Below are positions 16,903-26,170 of a DNA stretch of 64,000 nucleotides, one piece after another. Position numbers and translations under genes: made by a program. Within the stretch, counting starts at the first letter, position 1; each line of letters starts with the position of its first letter. The notes under the pieces are model-generated. The model made no database searches, was not told where the DNA came from, and worked only from the letters and a program-made list of their open reading frames with translations. The DNA comes from Planctomycetia bacterium (GTDB lineage Bacteria; Planctomycetota; Planctomycetia; Gemmatales; HRBIN36), in NCBI GenBank assembly GCA_016795155.1, contig JAEUIE010000028.1, forward strand, positions 1 to 64,000, given 5' to 3'.

Positions 16903-17495
16903 TAGACCACTCGATCAATATGCTCAAGGCTCAGAACACGATCCAGCCGATCAGAGAGGAAGTCCAAAAGTGGAGGCAATGTATCTGTCCATTGAACCTT
17001 GGTTTGTGCTTTTCTGCGGTAAACTTTAAGCATGCCGATATCGGTTTTGAACGTTCGCAATGGCCTCAAGTCAATGATCTCTTTGACTCCATCTGGCAAT
17101 GGTTCACCTAATAGTCTGATCGAGCAATAACCTTTTGGTCGTAGTGACAAAATGCCACTGCAACCATCTATACAAATGCTCTGTCCACCACCGTAACTTT
17201 TTGGATAACCTTCAATCTGATAGGAATAGTCAAACTGCAGCAACTCGTAATCTCGTTGAATGGCTTTGAGTAATTCGGAAGCCGCTGCAAATAGCTCATT
17301 GCCCTTGCGATAAACCAGTGATCCTTTCGGGATTCCACCAGCAACAGTATAATTCTCAAACACACCAAACGCTTTGGTGAAAGCTCGCCCTTCTACAAAT
17401 CCCGGTCCTGCCGTCAACATCCAATCACGATGGGTGATTTGAATACGATGGGAAACATCGCCATCACGAATGATCGTTGCTGAATCCGAGGACAT
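16902..17495 (-). CDS. Protein of unknown function
   Basis: The product has 197 residues from the ATG at 17495. A GTG four codons earlier is the alternative. It has no signal peptide or membrane helix. Visible elements are a beta-rich N-terminal half (VSHRIQITHRDWMLTAGPGFVEGRAF), a helix (AASELLKAIQRDYELLQFDYSY), a Gly-rich SYGGGQS turn and a C-terminal helix (LLDFLSDRLDRVLSLEHIDRVV). Its stop overlaps the start of the VOC-like gene, indicating an operon. No family was recognised. Confidence 0.6.
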   Translation of the reverse strand: MSSDSATIIRDGDVSHRIQITHRDWMLTAGPGFVEGRAFTKAFGVFENYTVAGGIPKGSLVYRKGNELFAAASELLKAIQRDYELLQFDYSYQIEGYPKSYGGGQSICIDGCSGILSLRPKGYCSIRLLGEPLPDGVKEIIDLRPLRTFKTDIGMLKVYRRKAQTKVQWTDTLPPLLDFLSDRLDRVLSLEHIDRVV

Positions 17496-17600
17496 ACATT
17501 TCTTCACATTATGGTGGTTAGGTTCTTAACACTGTTACACATGTCGCTAATCTGAACACCCTTCTGCCAAGGAAGATGGGAGAACGAAACTCTTATTCTG

Positions 17601-18140
17601 TTAGACGTTCTTCTCCACCAACGCTTTCATCTTGCTGAGTCCCTTTTCGAAATCTTTGCCAATCATTTTGTCCATGTTCATCATCATGCAGAAGATTTTT
17701 CCGGCGAAGCTATTGTTCCCCACCATGCCCCAGACGAGTTTGGTTCCGCCTGCAACGGGTTCCAGTTCGTAGATGCCTTGATTCTTTGCTGCGAAAGGTT
17801 TGATGAATTCGAGATCGATCACGACTTTCTTATCGGGCACCACTTCCTTGATTTCCATTTTACCCTGTCCGACTTTGTTGTTGCCTTCCCAGGCATACTT
17901 GGCGCCAACGCCTTTTTCGCTGCCTGAATGGGTTCGACTCATGTTGGGATCGAGCTCCTCCCAGGGTGACCAATCCATCCAGCGACGAAAATCGGTCAGC
18001 ACTTCCATGATTCTGCCGGGTGGCGCTTTCATCTCCATGCTTCGTTCAACGCGAAACTGATTAGGCTGCATGGCCGCCAGGATCAGCAGCAAGACAATCA
18101 GACCAAGAATGATTCCGAGAATAATCCAGACGATAGTCAT
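17601..18140 (-). CDS. Membrane-anchored SRPBCC (START/polyketide-cyclase-like) protein
   Basis: The product has 179 residues: one N-terminal transmembrane helix (WIILGIILGLIVLLLILAAM, residues 5-24), then a SRPBCC ligand-binding fold. The fold begins with the typical RVERSMEMKAPPGRIMEVLTDFRRWMDWSPWEELDPNM, passes through GVGAKYAWEG and the YELEPVAGGTKLVWGM strand, and ends in a long helix (MIGKDFEKGLSKMKALVEK). This fold holds hydrophobic ligands. The bound ligand and role are unknown. AAGGGGAA lies at normal spacing before the ATG at 18140. It stands alone next to a 536-base gene-free region. Confidence 0.85.
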   Translation of the reverse strand: MTIVWIILGIILGLIVLLLILAAMQPNQFRVERSMEMKAPPGRIMEVLTDFRRWMDWSPWEELDPNMSRTHSGSEKGVGAKYAWEGNNKVGQGKMEIKEVVPDKKVVIDLEFIKPFAAKNQGIYELEPVAGGTKLVWGMVGNNSFAGKIFCMMMNMDKMIGKDFEKGLSKMKALVEKNV

Positions 18141-18676
18141 GTGATGTTCCCCTTAACTGATACCAGTAGCTCTTAAATCTTAGAACCATTCAAGTGAAAC
18201 TTTGATTAACACTATTTGAAGCGGTTTAGATGCGGTATTTCAAGCAAAATCGCAGGTTCAGCTTTACACACAACAACATAAGATCATATCAAATAATGAC
18301 TTATGTCGTTTCGAGGAGAGGCGTATGGTTTGAATCCTTGTGATATACATTAATCCTTCAAAAATTCCCTAGCCCCAACTTCTTGCGCCATCGGTACCTT
18401 CGGCACAATCGTTGCCAACTTCCAAGTTAATCCTTGAACATGGCACTTCGTCAAGTTAAGATGCCAACCCTCAGTCCTACTGAGGTTCAGAAAAGAACCG
18501 TTTCGGAAGACTCGCCGATATCGATGAGTCAGGGAAAAACCTTTGCATGGATGCAACTAATGTTGCTGTACACTTTATTGCTTGAACGAAGGACGTTACG
18601 ATAAAGAGAGGCCATAGGAAGTGGTCATCTCGTTATCGATTCGTCCTTTTTGTCATTATGGCAAAGGATAAGCCAC
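18141..18676. other. 536-base gene-free region upstream of the ribonucleotide reductase gene
   Basis: This is the divergent promoter region between the SRPBCC gene and nrdJ. It is more AT-rich than its surroundings. It contains two near-identical TTAATCCTT(C/G)AA segments (around 18350 and 18427) and a small CCTCAG/CTGAGG hairpin at 18469-18485. No cobalamin-riboswitch B12 box, convincing NrdR box, small gene or tRNA was found. Its length leaves room for an unrecognised leader RNA. Confidence 0.5.
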
Positions 18677-21600
18677 ATGAAAATCAGTCGCCGCTACACC
18701 ACCGCCGGGCAGGATCCCTATTCCGCGATCAAGTTCACTCCGCGGACCAGCCGGATCACCAACCCCGATGGTTCAGTCGTCTTCGAGATGAAGGATATCC
18801 TCATCCCGGAAGGCTGGTCGCAGGTAGCGGTCGATGTCATTGCCCAGAAGTATTTCCGCAAAGCCGGCGTTCCTCAAACTCTCGAAAAAGTTCCGGAGGC
18901 TGGCATTCCCGCCTGGCTGCAGCGATCTCAACCTGTTGATGGCAAAATCGACGGCGTGGGCTACGAAACAGATTCCAGACAGGTCTTCAGTCGCATGGCC
19001 GGTTGTTGGACCTACTGGGGCTGGAAGGGTGGCTACTTCGGCAACAACGAAAGCGACGCCCGTGCTTTCTACGACGAGCTGTGTTACATGCTCGCCATGC
19101 AGATGGCTGCACCTAACAGCCCACAGTGGTTCAACACCGGCCTGCACTGGGCCTATGGCATCGAAGGCCCGGCACAAGGCCATTCCTACGTGGAGCCAAG
19201 CACCGGCAAGCTGACCAAAGCCACCAGTGCCTACGAACGTTGCCAGCCTCACGCCTGCTTCATCCAGAGCGTCAGCGACGACCTGGTGAATGATGGCGGC
19301 ATCATGGATTTGTGGGTACGCGAAGCGCGTATTTTCAAATATGGCTCCGGCACCGGTTCCAATTTCTCCATGCTGCGCGGCGAAGGGGAGACACTCTCCG
19401 GTGGCGGCAAATCATCTGGCCTCATGAGCTTCCTGCGCATTGGTGACCGCGCTGCTGGCGCGATCAAATCGGGTGGCACTACACGTCGCGCAGCCAAGAT
19501 GGTGGTTCTCGATCTCGATCACCCCGATATTGAAGCCTTCATCAACTGGAAGGTGATTGAAGAACAAAAAGTTGCCTCGCTGGTCGCAGGCTCCAAGATT
19601 ACCAAGCGTTCGCTCAAGAACATTCTTGCTGCCTGCCAACCTGCAGCAGCGGGCAATGTCAAAGACCGTTTCGACCCGGCACAGAACCCGGCACTCAAGA
19701 AAGCCATGGTCGAAGCCAAGCGTAACTGCGTGGCCATGAACTATGTGCAGCGCACCATCCAGCTTGCCAGGCAGGGTGTCACGGGCATGGAGTTTGTCGA
19801 GTATGATACCGACTGGAACAGCGAAGCTTACAACACGGTAGCAGGGCAGAACAGCAACAATTCTGTTCGCATCACCAACGAGTTTATGCAGTCTGTAATC
19901 AACGATTCGATGTGGAATCTGTATGGCAGAGTGGAAAGGGAAAAAGCGAAGAAGGAACACCGCGACCCCAAGCCGAAGAAATCGCTCAAGGCAAGGGAAC
20001 TGTGGAGTGAAATCTGTGAAGCTGCCTGGGCCTGTGCCGACCCGGGCGTGCAATACGACACCACCATCAATGAATGGCACACGTGTCCGGTCGATGGGCG
20101 GATTAACGCGAGTAATCCATGTAGCGAATATATGTTCCTCGACGACACCGCCTGCAACCTGGCGTCGTTGAACTTGATGACCTTCTTCAAGAACGACAAG
20201 TTCGATATCGCCAGCTATCGCCATGCGACTCGTCTGTGGACCATCGTGCTCGAAATCTCGGTCTACATGGCCCAGTTCCCCAGCGATCCGATCGCTCAGA
20301 AATCGTACGACTACCGCACCCTCGGTTTGGGCTACGCCAATCTTGGCACCCTCCTGATGGTGCAAGGTATTCCCTACGATTCCGAAAAAGGCCGGGCGAT
20401 AGCTGGTGCCGTCACCGCGATTCTGCATTGCCACAGCTATGCCACCAGTGCTGAAATGGCAGCGGAAGTCGGACCGTTCCCCCGCTATGCCCCCAATAAG
20501 GATGCGATGCTTCGCGTCATTCGCAACCACCGCCGGGCTGCCTATACCAACATGCAGGATTATGAAGGCCTCACTGTAAAGCCAGTGCCTCTCGATTCTT
20601 CCCATTGCCCCAGCGATCTGCTGGCTTCTGCCCGCGAAGATGCTGACCGCATGGTTGCTCTTGGCGAAAAGCATGGTTTCCGCAATGCCCAGGTCACTGT
20701 TATCGCCCCAACGGGGACAATTGGCCTCGTCATGGATTGTGATACCACCGGTGTCGAACCCGACTTCGCCCTGGTGAAGTTCAAGAAACTGGCCGGCGGT
20801 GGCTACTTCAAGATCATCAACTCTTCGGTGCCCCAGGCCCTCGAACACCTTGGCTACACGGAAGACCAGATCAAGAGCATCGAACGTTATTGCCGTGGTG
20901 CTGGCACTCTCGATGGTTGTCCGCATATCAACCTGAACACTCTGAAGGCCAAGGGCTTCAGCGACGAACTCATCGCCACCATCCAGAAGATGCTGCCCAG
21001 TGTGTTCGAGTTGCGTTTCGCGTTCACCCGCTGGACGCTGACTGATGACTTCCTCAAGGGCGCGCTCGGCTTCACCCAGGCTCAGCTCGATAACCCCACT
21101 TTCGACGTCCTCTCCGCTCTCGGCTTCACCAAAGCCCAGATCGAAGAAGCCAACGATTATGTCTGTGGCACCATGATGCTCGAAGGGGCTCCGCACCTGA
21201 AAGCGGAACACTACGCCGTCTTCGATTGTGCCAACCGCTGCGGCAAGAAGGGCCAGCGCTACATCGCTTACGAAGCCCACATCCGCATGATGGCTGCCGT
21301 GCAACCATTCATCAGCGGCGCGATCAGCAAGACGATCAACATGCCTCAGGATGCCCTGGTAGAAGATGTCAATAATGCTTACATGATGAGCTGGAAGCTG
21401 GCACTCAAGGCTAACGCCCTCTACCGCGATGGCAGCAAGCTGAGCCAGCCGCTCAACACCAGCAGCGACGATCTGGAAGAAGCTGAAGCCGAGGTTACAC
21501 CCGAACCGATGGCCGCTGCGATGAAAGTCGCCGAGCGAGCCGTGCAGCGTTACGCGATGCGTCGTCGCCTGCCCGATCGCCGGGCTGGCTACATTCAGAA

Positions 21601-22288
21601 ATCAAACATCGGCAACCACAAGGTTTACCTCACCACGGGTGAATACCCCGACGGCACGCTGGGCGAAATCTTCATCACCATGCACAAGGAAGGCGCTGCC
21701 TTCCGCAGCTTGATGAACTGCTTCGCTGTCGCCATCAGCATCGGCCTGCAGCACGGCGTGCCGCTGGAAGAATTCTGCGATGCCTTCCTCTTTACCCGCT
21801 TTGAGCCGAACGGCATGGTGCAGGGCAACCCGCACATCCGCATGACCACGTCGATCATCGACTACATCTTCCGCGAGCTGGCCATCACCTACCTGGGCCG
21901 CCACGATCTGGCCCATGTACAAACCGCTGATTCAGAAGACCTCCGCAGCGATGCCATCGGCGGCGGTGCTCTAGAAGGCGCGGGCATGACCAAAGCCGCC
22001 GCCGTCGCCACGGGCACGGTGCCGCAGCGTCCAACAGCTTTTGAACGTCCCCGTACTGGTCGCCTGAATCCTGTTGGCAATGGCAACGGCCACAACCCGG
22101 TTGCAGAAACCCGCGCGAAAGTGGGCGTCGTCAGCGACAAGAAAGCCCAGCAAGCCGAGAAAGTCCGCGTCGCCCGTTTAAAAGGCTACGAAGGCGACCC
22201 CTGCCCCGAATGCGGCTCGATGACCATGGTAAGAAACGGCACCTGTTTGAAGTGCGATAGCTGCGGGAGTACGAGCGGGTGTAGTTAG
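18677..22288 (+). CDS. nrdJ: Ribonucleoside-diphosphate reductase, adenosylcobalamin-dependent (class II)
   Basis: The product has about 1,203 residues and reduces ribonucleotides to deoxyribonucleotides with a B12-derived radical. The catalytic barrel contains [64 protein letters not shown] and an [13 protein letters not shown] segment. The ~200-residue C-terminal part includes a TSCPD-like domain ([30 protein letters not shown]) and a zinc-ribbon-like tail ([16 protein letters not shown]) that carries the Cys pair that regenerates the active site. The length is normal for the long form. ATG at 18677 was chosen. The upstream TTG at 18650 is a weaker alternative. Oxygen-independent activity fits variable environments. 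No NrdAB is present in the window. Confidence 0.96.
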   Translation: MKISRRYTTAGQDPYSAIKFTPRTSRITNPDGSVVFEMKDILIPEGWSQVAVDVIAQKYFRKAGVPQTLEKVPEAGIPAWLQRSQPVDGKIDGVGYETDSRQVFSRMAGCWTYWGWKGGYFGNNESDARAFYDELCYMLAMQMAAPNSPQWFNTGLHWAYGIEGPAQGHSYVEPSTGKLTKATSAYERCQPHACFIQSVSDDLVNDGGIMDLWVREARIFKYGSGTGSNFSMLRGEGETLSGGGKSSGLMSFLRIGDRAAGAIKSGGTTRRAAKMVVLDLDHPDIEAFINWKVIEEQKVASLVAGSKITKRSLKNILAACQPAAAGNVKDRFDPAQNPALKKAMVEAKRNCVAMNYVQRTIQLARQGVTGMEFVEYDTDWNSEAYNTVAGQNSNNSVRITNEFMQSVINDSMWNLYGRVEREKAKKEHRDPKPKKSLKARELWSEICEAAWACADPGVQYDTTINEWHTCPVDGRINASNPCSEYMFLDDTACNLASLNLMTFFKNDKFDIASYRHATRLWTIVLEISVYMAQFPSDPIAQKSYDYRTLGLGYANLGTLLMVQGIPYDSEKGRAIAGAVTAILHCHSYATSAEMAAEVGPFPRYAPNKDAMLRVIRNHRRAAYTNMQDYEGLTVKPVPLDSSHCPSDLLASAREDADRMVALGEKHGFRNAQVTVIAPTGTIGLVMDCDTTGVEPDFALVKFKKLAGGGYFKIINSSVPQALEHLGYTEDQIKSIERYCRGAGTLDGCPHINLNTLKAKGFSDELIATIQKMLPSVFELRFAFTRWTLTDDFLKGALGFTQAQLDNPTFDVLSALGFTKAQIEEANDYVCGTMMLEGAPHLKAEHYAVFDCANRCGKKGQRYIAYEAHIRMMAAVQPFISGAISKTINMPQDALVEDVNNAYMMSWKLALKANALYRDGSKLSQPLNTSSDDLEEAEAEVTPEPMAAAMKVAERAVQRYAMRRRLPDRRAGYIQKSNIGNHKVYLTTGEYPDGTLGEIFITMHKEGAAFRSLMNCFAVAISIGLQHGVPLEEFCDAFLFTRFEPNGMVQGNPHIRMTTSIIDYIFRELAITYLGRHDLAHVQTADSEDLRSDAIGGGALEGAGMTKAAAVATGTVPQRPTAFERPRTGRLNPVGNGNGHNPVAETRAKVGVVSDKKAQQAEKVRVARLKGYEGDPCPECGSMTMVRNGTCLKCDSCGSTSGCS

Positions 22289-22303
22289 AGTAAATTCCAT
22301 TTA

Positions 22304-22328
22304 GCCACCGGCTCTTCAAGCCGGTGGC
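22304..22328 (+). terminator. Hairpin downstream of nrdJ
   Basis: A perfect 10-bp stem (GCCACCGGCT / AGCCGGTGGC) with a CTTCA loop lies 15 bases after the nrdJ stop. There is no T-tract, so it may be a Rho-assisted or 3'-stabilising structure. Confidence 0.6.
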
Positions 22329-22343
22329 GGGTTCGCGCGGAGT

Positions 22344-22526
22344 ATGGAGAAACAACAACGATTCCCGAAAGGTTGGAACGCAGAGCGAGTAGCAAAACTG
22401 CTAGCAGTAGAAGAGCAATTGGCTGCCGATGATGCGACTGTTGCGAAAGAAGAGTAGACGATGGTGGCAGTGCCGAATCGATTGTTGCCTGCTGTAAGGA
22501 AATTGCCTGTTGACAGTACGAAGTGA
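22344..22526 (+). pseudogene. Small antitoxin-like gene interrupted by an in-frame TAG
   Basis: From the ATG at 22344 the frame encodes a 37-residue peptide (FPKGWNAERVAKLLAVEEQLAADD...) ending at TAG 22455-22457. The same frame continues with MVAVPNRLLPAVRKL and stops at 22524-22526. The two parts together look like the widespread ~60-residue small proteins that start (F)PKGWDEERVRR and finish with a VP-ELVPAVRKLI segment, family known to me only as hypothetical. A single C-to-T change in a CAG or similar codon would explain the TAG. The gene is presumably broken, unless the stop is read through. It is in the same direction as nrdJ. Confidence 0.6.
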
Positions 22527-22768
22527 CAAAAGGCTATCAGACTTACCAAGCCATCAGCCGGTACCCGTTTGCTCTCGACATGTGGTTCGGAAGGCTCAAG
22601 GCTGGAGATGATCTGGCTCCGATTCTCGCTGCTAATCAGCACTACACAATGCAGCGGTTACACAATAGATTCCTCGTGGTGCGCGTACTGGCAGGGTGCA
22701 TCATGATGAGGGAAAATCATGATTGTCTGGAGTATCAGACTCAAGAGACTTTGGGGCGTCTTGCTTGA
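22523..22768 (+). CDS. Possible small protein overlapping the broken gene
   Basis: The open frame has 81 residues from a GTG at 22523 that overlaps the TGA of the interrupted small gene (GTGA). The peptide is neutral, with no signal and no recognised motif (DMWFGRLKAGDDLAPILAANQHY near the middle). The overlap suggests coupled translation, but codon use and length are not distinctive and no ribosome-binding site is clear. The region 22769-23005 that follows holds no gene. Confidence 0.25.
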   Translation: MTKGYQTYQAISRYPFALDMWFGRLKAGDDLAPILAANQHYTMQRLHNRFLVVRVLAGCIMMRENHDCLEYQTQETLGRLA

Positions 22769-23005
22769 ATTCCTGTGAACACTTCGGCTGAGAAATTAGA
22801 AAAGTGCATTAGAGTTACACAAACCAACCCACAAGGCACTGTACTTCAACAGTTCTGATGGTTATATTTGATTACTGCATGCCGCCTGCTGACTGGTGAA
22901 TAGTTTCGATGATGCGTAAAACCTCAAGTGCCCGAGGTGAATAGCCAGTCAGCGCACCCAGAGTGTGTCGCGATGTTTCCGTAAGGTCGTCTTGAGAAGT
23001 TTTCG

Positions 23006-25537
23006 ATGAAGGATCAGCCAGTTAAACCGATGCCGGATACCGTGGTTGATCCAGCAATTCTGCATGGATCAACACGGGAAGGCACGGCTGACAACCAGTT
23101 GAAAACTGCCACCTCTTCGCAGGAAATTGTTCAGGCTGAAACTGCCACCCAGGCCAGCAGCGATTTCAAGCCTGCAGTATCGCCACTGCCGCTCCGCCGG
23201 TCCGAAATACTTTCCATTCCCGGCTACGAGAACTTTACCGAACTGGGTATTGGCGGCATGGGCGTGGTCTATCGTGCCCGGCATATCATGCTCCAGCGTG
23301 ATGTAGCAGTCAAGATGATCAAGTCCGGCGAGTTTGCCGGTCAGCATGAACTACAGCGATTCCTGCACGAAGCCCGCATCATTGCCAGGCTGCGGCATCC
23401 AAACATCGTCCAGGTCTATGAAGCCGGTATCAGTAACAACAGCCCCTACCTGGTGCTTGAATACATGGAAGGTGGTTCGCTGGCCAAGCAACTGCGACAT
23501 CGGCAGTGGACGATACCGGAAGCAGTTGCCCTGGTGGAAAAGCTTGCCTTGGGAATGCAATGCGCCCACAAGGAAGGTGTCATCCATCGCGATTTGAAAC
23601 CTGACAATGTGCTACTTACACCTGAAGGCGAGCCTAAGATTGCTGACTTCGGTTTGGCCAAGCACGATCAGAGCGGACAAACGCAAACGGGTGTCGCGCT
23701 GGGCACGCCCAGTTACATGGCACCCGAACAAGCTGCAGGAAAAACTCGCGATGTAGGCCCGGCAGCTGATATCTATGCGATGGGGGTGATACTGTATGAA
23801 TTGATGACCGGCCAGCCGCCTCATGTAGGTGAATCGCCGTTGGATACTCTGCAGAAAGTGCTGCATGACCCGGTAGAACCGCCTTCGCAACGCAACCCTG
23901 CCGTGCCTGCAGAGCTGGATGCCATCTGCATGACAGCGTTGGCGAAACAGCCTGAAAAGCGATTTGCTTCAGCACAATCGCTTGCTGAAGCCTTGGACGA
24001 TGTTCGTGCGCAGCATTTCCCGCCCAAGAGGAAGTCTGGCAGTTTGCCCAGCGTCGTGGTGCAACGAAAATCACCGATCGCGTGGAAGCCACTTGTCTCC
24101 ATAGCAGCGATAGTTGCAATCCTGGCTGTTTTGGGCTGGTACGGTTGGAACTACCCCTTCCAAAATAACAACCAAACCCTCAGCGTTCCCAGCAGCGACA
24201 AACTACCCGATCCTACCGTCCCGGCAACACCACCTGCAGTTCCCACCATAACCGCAAATCACCTGAAGCTGCCTATGGTCGAACCGCATGTAATGGCCTG
24301 GCTCGATCGGCAAGTCACATCTCTTGATCTCGCACAGAACAAGAAAAGTTATCTGTTCCGCCTGGGCAATGGCGATGAAGTGCTCATTCGACTGCAACTG
24401 GACGCTGGACGAAAAATATACTTCGATTCCATGCTTTATCGAGTGCGGGCTGACCGGACTTTCGAGTTCATTGCCGGACCACAGACCCGGATTGTCTTGC
24501 GTCAGGACAAGCTGGTGGATGGCGAGTATGGCCGCTTCAGCATGGAAGGACCGCTGGCTGACCTGATCATGGAACACAATGCACTCGGTTCGTTCCGCAC
24601 CGAGAACGGAAAAACGAAAATCACCCTGCATGTCGGTCACAGCCCTGAAATGGCAAAAACCAATCGGTTGCTTGGTGAAGCCAGTGGAGAACTGCAGGTG
24701 AAACAATTCTCGCCCCTGACCAGTATCAGTGTTCAACAACCTGAATTGATCCGTGGAGATTTTCAACTGCTGTTTCAGTCTGAGAAGCCTCCAGAGTTGC
24801 GTGTACCTAATTTGCGTGTTGCATTAAACTTTGCAGAAATACGTTCCAGCTGGCTGGCGAATTTCAAGGAAGGGAAGACGTTTTCTGACATCGACATTGA
24901 AGCCAAGCTACCCGCTGATCTGAAGCCCACATTGATACCAATGCTGAGAGTTTTCGGTGTCCGCCATGTTCGCTTTTCCCAGATGCACATCACCAAAGTC
25001 GATGATCTGGCCGTAACGGTCTTACCTCCACATACTTTTTTCTTTGAGGGCAAGCTCACGTTGCAGGGAATGATCGACAAGGAATCTTTCGGATCGAAAG
25101 TAGTAAACAAGGATGTGAAGGCAGATACCGCCACAGCAGGCCTGCCCGCAGCAGTCATCAGGCAAGCCAGTAAGACGACAGACTGGCATCGTGATCCTAC
25201 TGTTCCGTTTGCGATTAACGCTGACTTTGCCTTGAAACTCAGTGGCGAGTTTTTTTGGCCTGTCGATGTTAACAAACGATTCATTCTGAAACTCGAAATT
25301 CCCAAGCTGATCGCTGAACCTGCAGCAGAGAATTCGCAAAGCGCCCTGGTAGCTAAAGTGATGGAGAGTGGTGCAAAGGTGCTTCCCAAACTGCTTACTG
25401 ATGGTCTGGTTTTCCCTCTTTCCAATGAATCGATTAATGCCGACTTGAATACTGTGCGTGATCTTAAAGTGCAATTAGACCAGAAGGATGGTTACTACAT
25501 TTGGGAAGCAGCAGTAGTGGCGGTATTTACGAAGTGA
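23006..25537 (+). CDS. Transmembrane Ser/Thr protein kinase (Hanks type)
   Basis: The product has 843 residues. A low-complexity N-terminus (1-70) is followed by a complete kinase domain at about 74-335: GIGGMGVVY P-loop, VAVKMI Lys103, catalytic HRDLKPDN (194-201), DFG (214-216), GTPSYMAPE (APE 239-241). After a proline/lysine linker, one transmembrane helix (about 361-382) leads to a ~450-residue extracytoplasmic part of beta-rich repeats without a recognised sensor domain (no PASTA, WD40 or TPR). The kinase should be active. The sensed signal is unknown. Its end overlaps the start region of the deformylase frame, but the deformylase start at 25585 follows 48 bases later. Confidence 0.93.
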   Translation: MKDQPVKPMPDTVVDPAILHGSTREGTADNQLKTATSSQEIVQAETATQASSDFKPAVSPLPLRRSEILSIPGYENFTELGIGGMGVVYRARHIMLQRDVAVKMIKSGEFAGQHELQRFLHEARIIARLRHPNIVQVYEAGISNNSPYLVLEYMEGGSLAKQLRHRQWTIPEAVALVEKLALGMQCAHKEGVIHRDLKPDNVLLTPEGEPKIADFGLAKHDQSGQTQTGVALGTPSYMAPEQAAGKTRDVGPAADIYAMGVILYELMTGQPPHVGESPLDTLQKVLHDPVEPPSQRNPAVPAELDAICMTALAKQPEKRFASAQSLAEALDDVRAQHFPPKRKSGSLPSVVVQRKSPIAWKPLVSIAAIVAILAVLGWYGWNYPFQNNNQTLSVPSSDKLPDPTVPATPPAVPTITANHLKLPMVEPHVMAWLDRQVTSLDLAQNKKSYLFRLGNGDEVLIRLQLDAGRKIYFDSMLYRVRADRTFEFIAGPQTRIVLRQDKLVDGEYGRFSMEGPLADLIMEHNALGSFRTENGKTKITLHVGHSPEMAKTNRLLGEASGELQVKQFSPLTSISVQQPELIRGDFQLLFQSEKPPELRVPNLRVALNFAEIRSSWLANFKEGKTFSDIDIEAKLPADLKPTLIPMLRVFGVRHVRFSQMHITKVDDLAVTVLPPHTFFFEGKLTLQGMIDKESFGSKVVNKDVKADTATAGLPAAVIRQASKTTDWHRDPTVPFAINADFALKLSGEFFWPVDVNKRFILKLEIPKLIAEPAAENSQSALVAKVMESGAKVLPKLLTDGLVFPLSNESINADLNTVRDLKVQLDQKDGYYIWEAAVVAVFTK

Positions 25538-25584
25538 TTGATTTGCTCAATAACACATCAGGCAACGAAGTTGAAGGATTAGTC

Positions 25585-26112
25585 ATGCCCGTTCGTTCTA
25601 TTCTTCAACTTGGCAATCCACTGCTCCTTGAAAAATCGCAGCCAGTGCACGACTGTACATCAGCAATAATCCAACAGATCATCGAAGATCTCCGCGACAC
25701 CCTGGCACATTTCCGCCAAATGCATGGTTACGGCCGGGGTATTGCTGCTGTACAGATTGGCGAACTGCAACGGATCATTTACATCCGCATGCAGCCAACT
25801 GGCTTTTGCGGAGCATTGATCAATCCTGTCATCACCTATGCAAGCAGTGAGACAATAACACTATGGGATGATTGCTTCAGTTTCCCTGATCTTCTGGTGC
25901 AGGTGAAACGGGCAACACGCATTACCGTCGCGTATCTGGATGAAGCAGGTCAGGCCCAGACACTGCAGGCCGAGGACGATTTGTCCGAATTGCTGCAGCA
26001 TGAGATTGACCATCTCGATGGTACATTGGCCATTCTTCGAGCCATTTCTCCTTCAGCATTTGCGACGCGGGAAGAGTGGCAGAGGCGGTATCAACCAATT
26101 GACAATGTTTGA
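25585..26112 (+). CDS. def: Peptide deformylase, divergent type
   Basis: The product has 175 residues and removes the N-formyl group from nascent proteins using a metal. The start is ATG 25585 (MPVRSILQLGNP) with AAGGA upstream. Motif I is GRGIAAVQIG (50-59), motif III HEIDHLDGT (HEXDH, residues 139-143). Motif II, usually EGCLS, reads DDCFSFPD, retaining the metal ligand Cys97 but not the Glu-Gly. Such degenerate motif-II enzymes occur as secondary deformylases, so it may be auxiliary or have altered specificity. No fmt (methionyl-tRNA formyltransferase) is adjacent. It is co-directional with the kinase and convergent with the amylase. Confidence 0.85.
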   Translation: MPVRSILQLGNPLLLEKSQPVHDCTSAIIQQIIEDLRDTLAHFRQMHGYGRGIAAVQIGELQRIIYIRMQPTGFCGALINPVITYASSETITLWDDCFSFPDLLVQVKRATRITVAYLDEAGQAQTLQAEDDLSELLQHEIDHLDGTLAILRAISPSAFATREEWQRRYQPIDNV

Positions 26113-26125
26113 GTGTGCTTTTTTA

Positions 26126-26151
26126 CCGCCAAGTCGCCAAGAAGCGCCAAG
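26126..26151. repeat. Triplicated CGCCAAG motif
   Basis: Three CGCCAAG-type units occur in tandem (CCGCCAAG, TCGCCAAG, GCGCCAAG) with two-base variations between. The element lies between the convergent deformylase and amylase genes. Sequences of this type recur in intergenic regions of planctomycete and other genomes as a short dispersed repeat. Confidence 0.6.
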
Positions 26152-26170
26152 AAATTTACGCTTTCACTGT

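Noticed and set aside
18141-18676. Possible cobalamin riboswitch or NrdR box upstream of nrdJ
   Set aside because: No B12-box core (AGYCAGGAGACC-like) and no pair of NrdR-type AT-rich palindromes was found. The short TTAATCCTT repeats do not match either.
19412-21304. 630-codon open frame antisense to nrdJ
   Set aside because: It lies wholly within nrdJ on the other strand, and its translation has no family features. GC-rich third positions of the nrdJ frame keep the opposite strand free of stops.
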